A stretch of 64,000 bases of DNA from Solihabitans fulvus (GTDB taxonomy: Bacteria; Actinomycetota; Actinomycetes; Mycobacteriales; Pseudonocardiaceae): assembly GCF_008386585.1 (NCBI RefSeq), contig NZ_VUOB01000021.1:1-64000 (forward strand). The letters are read 5' to 3'. Positions 63,008 to 64,000 of this stretch are shown piece by piece (the first letter of the stretch is position 1; each line of letters opens with the position of its first letter). A program made the position numbers and the translations under genes. The notes below the pieces were generated by a model. The model was given only the letters and a program-made list of their open reading frames with translations. It was not told the origin of the DNA and did not search any database.

Positions 63008-64000
63008 ATGACCGACACCGAGCGGAGCGCGGGCCGGCGGCAGTGGCTGGGACTCGCGGTGCTGGTGCTGCCCAGTCTGCTGGTGGCGATGGACTCGACC
63101 GCGCTGTTCCTCGCGCTGCCTTCGCTGAGTGCCCAGCTCGGCGCCAGCGGCGTCGAACAGCTGTGGATCAGCGACAGCTACGGCTTCCTGGTCGCCGGGT
63201 TCGTGATCACCATGGGCACGCTCGGCGACCGGATCGGCCGCCGCAGGCTGCTGTTCGTCGGCGGTGCCGCGTTCGCGGTCCTCTCCGTGGTCGCCGCCTA
63301 CTCGACGACCCCGTGGATGCTGATCGCCGCGCGGGCGCTGCTCGGGATCGCCGGCGCGACGCTCATGCCGTCGACGCTCGCGCTGATCACCAACATGTTC
63401 CGCGACGACCGGCAGCGCGGGAAGGCCATCGCGATCTGGGCGACCAGCCAGTTCGCCGGCGGCGCGGCCGGCCCGGTGCTCGCCGGGTTCCTGCTCGCGC
63501 ACTTCTGGTGGGGCTCGGTGTTCCTGGTCGCGGTCCCCGCGATGGGGCTGCTGCTGATCGTCGGGCCGAGGGTCCTGCCGGAGTTCCGCAGCCCGGCGGC
63601 CGGCAGGCTTGACCTGCTCAGCGTCGGTCAGTCGCTGGTGGCCGTGCTGCTGATGGTCTACGGCCTCAAGCAGCTGACCGTGCAGGGCGCCTCCGGCGTG
63701 CTCGTGCCGGCTGGGGCGATCGTGGCCGGCGCGGCCGTCGGCACCCTGTTCGTCCGGCGTCAGCTGACGCTGGAGACGCCGCTGCTGAACCTGCGGCTGC
63801 TGGCGAACCGGCCGTTCACCGCGGTGTTGGTCGCGCTGGTGTTCGCCGGCCTGGCGATGGCCGGCGTCGGCATGCTGGTCACCCAGTACCTCCAGAGCGT
63901 GTTGGGGTTCAGCCCGCTCGGCTCGGCCGTCCTGTTCGCGCCGATGGGCCTCGGCGTCGCGATCGGCACGATGACCGCGCCCGCGCTCGCCAGGCGGATG
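63008..64000 (+). CDS. DHA2 efflux MFS transporter (partial, runs off window)
   Basis: The first 331 codons of a 14-TM exporter; no stop before the window end. Motif A is GTLGDRIGRRRLLFVG, motif C-like AAGPVLAGFLLAHFWWGSVFLVAVP. A close paralogue of the exporter at 20937. Very strong ribosome site, GGAGGAGAAGGAG, before ATG. Divergent from the ECF42-DGPF pair with 225 bp between, so it may be controlled by that sigma factor. Confidence 0.9.
   Translation, partial: MTDTERSAGRRQWLGLAVLVLPSLLVAMDSTALFLALPSLSAQLGASGVEQLWISDSYGFLVAGFVITMGTLGDRIGRRRLLFVGGAAFAVLSVVAAYSTTPWMLIAARALLGIAGATLMPSTLALITNMFRDDRQRGKAIAIWATSQFAGGAAGPVLAGFLLAHFWWGSVFLVAVPAMGLLLIVGPRVLPEFRSPAAGRLDLLSVGQSLVAVLLMVYGLKQLTVQGASGVLVPAGAIVAGAAVGTLFVRRQLTLETPLLNLRLLANRPFTAVLVALVFAGLAMAGVGMLVTQYLQSVLGFSPLGSAVLFAPMGLGVAIGTMTAPALARRM

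Overview
The window is about 72% GC by eye, uses GTG/TTG starts freely, has dense ATGA/GTGA stop-start overlaps, and carries typical actinomycete families (SARP, WYL, ECF42-DGPF, ClpS-DUF2017). It looks like a chromosomal segment of a filamentous actinomycete, most plausibly Pseudonocardiaceae or a relative. No 16S, tRNA or other species-level marker is present, so the genus is not determined.

Layout. 1-1.25 kb: a 168-bp miniature inverted-repeat element and non-coding DNA. 1.25-9.2 kb: secreted PL6-type lyase, MFS exporter, membrane diguanylate cyclase, serine hydrolase, DUF1905/DinB genes and a WYL regulator. 9.2-15.1 kb: a leftward operon of four luciferase-like (LLM) flavin monooxygenases plus a DUF1684 gene, behind a short ORF that reads as a cysteine attenuation leader peptide; this is very probably an organosulfur scavenging operon. 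15.4-26.2 kb: an eCIS-effector-like protein, a LysR effector-domain protein without HTH paired with DUF5997, isochorismatase, GlxA-type regulator, TetR/DHA2 exporter pair, and a four-gene MacB-like ABC system. 26.5-32.1 kb: a vancomycin-type glycosyltransferase, a shortened PPDK-like enzyme with regulators, and an ArsR/AHSA1 pair with two matching operators.

32.8-56.9 kb is a type II (aromatic) polyketide biosynthetic cluster. The leftward PKS operon (56.8 to 48.9 kb) reads aromatase/cyclase fusion, HTGTH cyclase, lipocalin-like protein, KS-alpha, KS-beta, ACP, then a large rhamnosidase-like glycoside hydrolase; an NADP-dependent quinone-oxidoreductase-like gene follows. Tailoring genes lie to the left: acyltransferase-3, PapA-like acyltransferase, MarR, berberine-bridge-type FAD oxidase, a MycE/ElmMI-type sugar O-methyltransferase with an ElmGT-like glycosyltransferase, an acyl-CoA-dehydrogenase-like flavin oxygenase, O-methyltransferase, P450, SDR and an NmrA-like protein, then two convergent SARP activators. 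The set predicts an oxidised, O-methylated aromatic polyketide bearing a 2-O-methylated deoxysugar (rhamnose likely), possibly also acylated. No deoxysugar biosynthesis genes are present, so the sugar donor probably comes from elsewhere. A second copy of the 168-bp element, inverted, sits inside the cluster between the FAD oxidase and the sugar methyltransferase.

Regulation visible in the DNA: a TTGAGG direct repeat with 11-bp period (SARP-type) ahead of the PKS operon; an identical GTCAAG-N3-CTTGAC palindrome over the -35 region of both the FAD oxidase and NmrA-like genes, next to a MarR gene; and a U-tract terminator after the glycosyltransferase.

57-64 kb: a ClpS/DUF2017 pair, an ECF sigma factor with a C-terminal zinc finger, an AfsR/LuxR-like ATPase regulator, an ECF42 sigma-DGPF pair and a DHA2 exporter cut by the window end.
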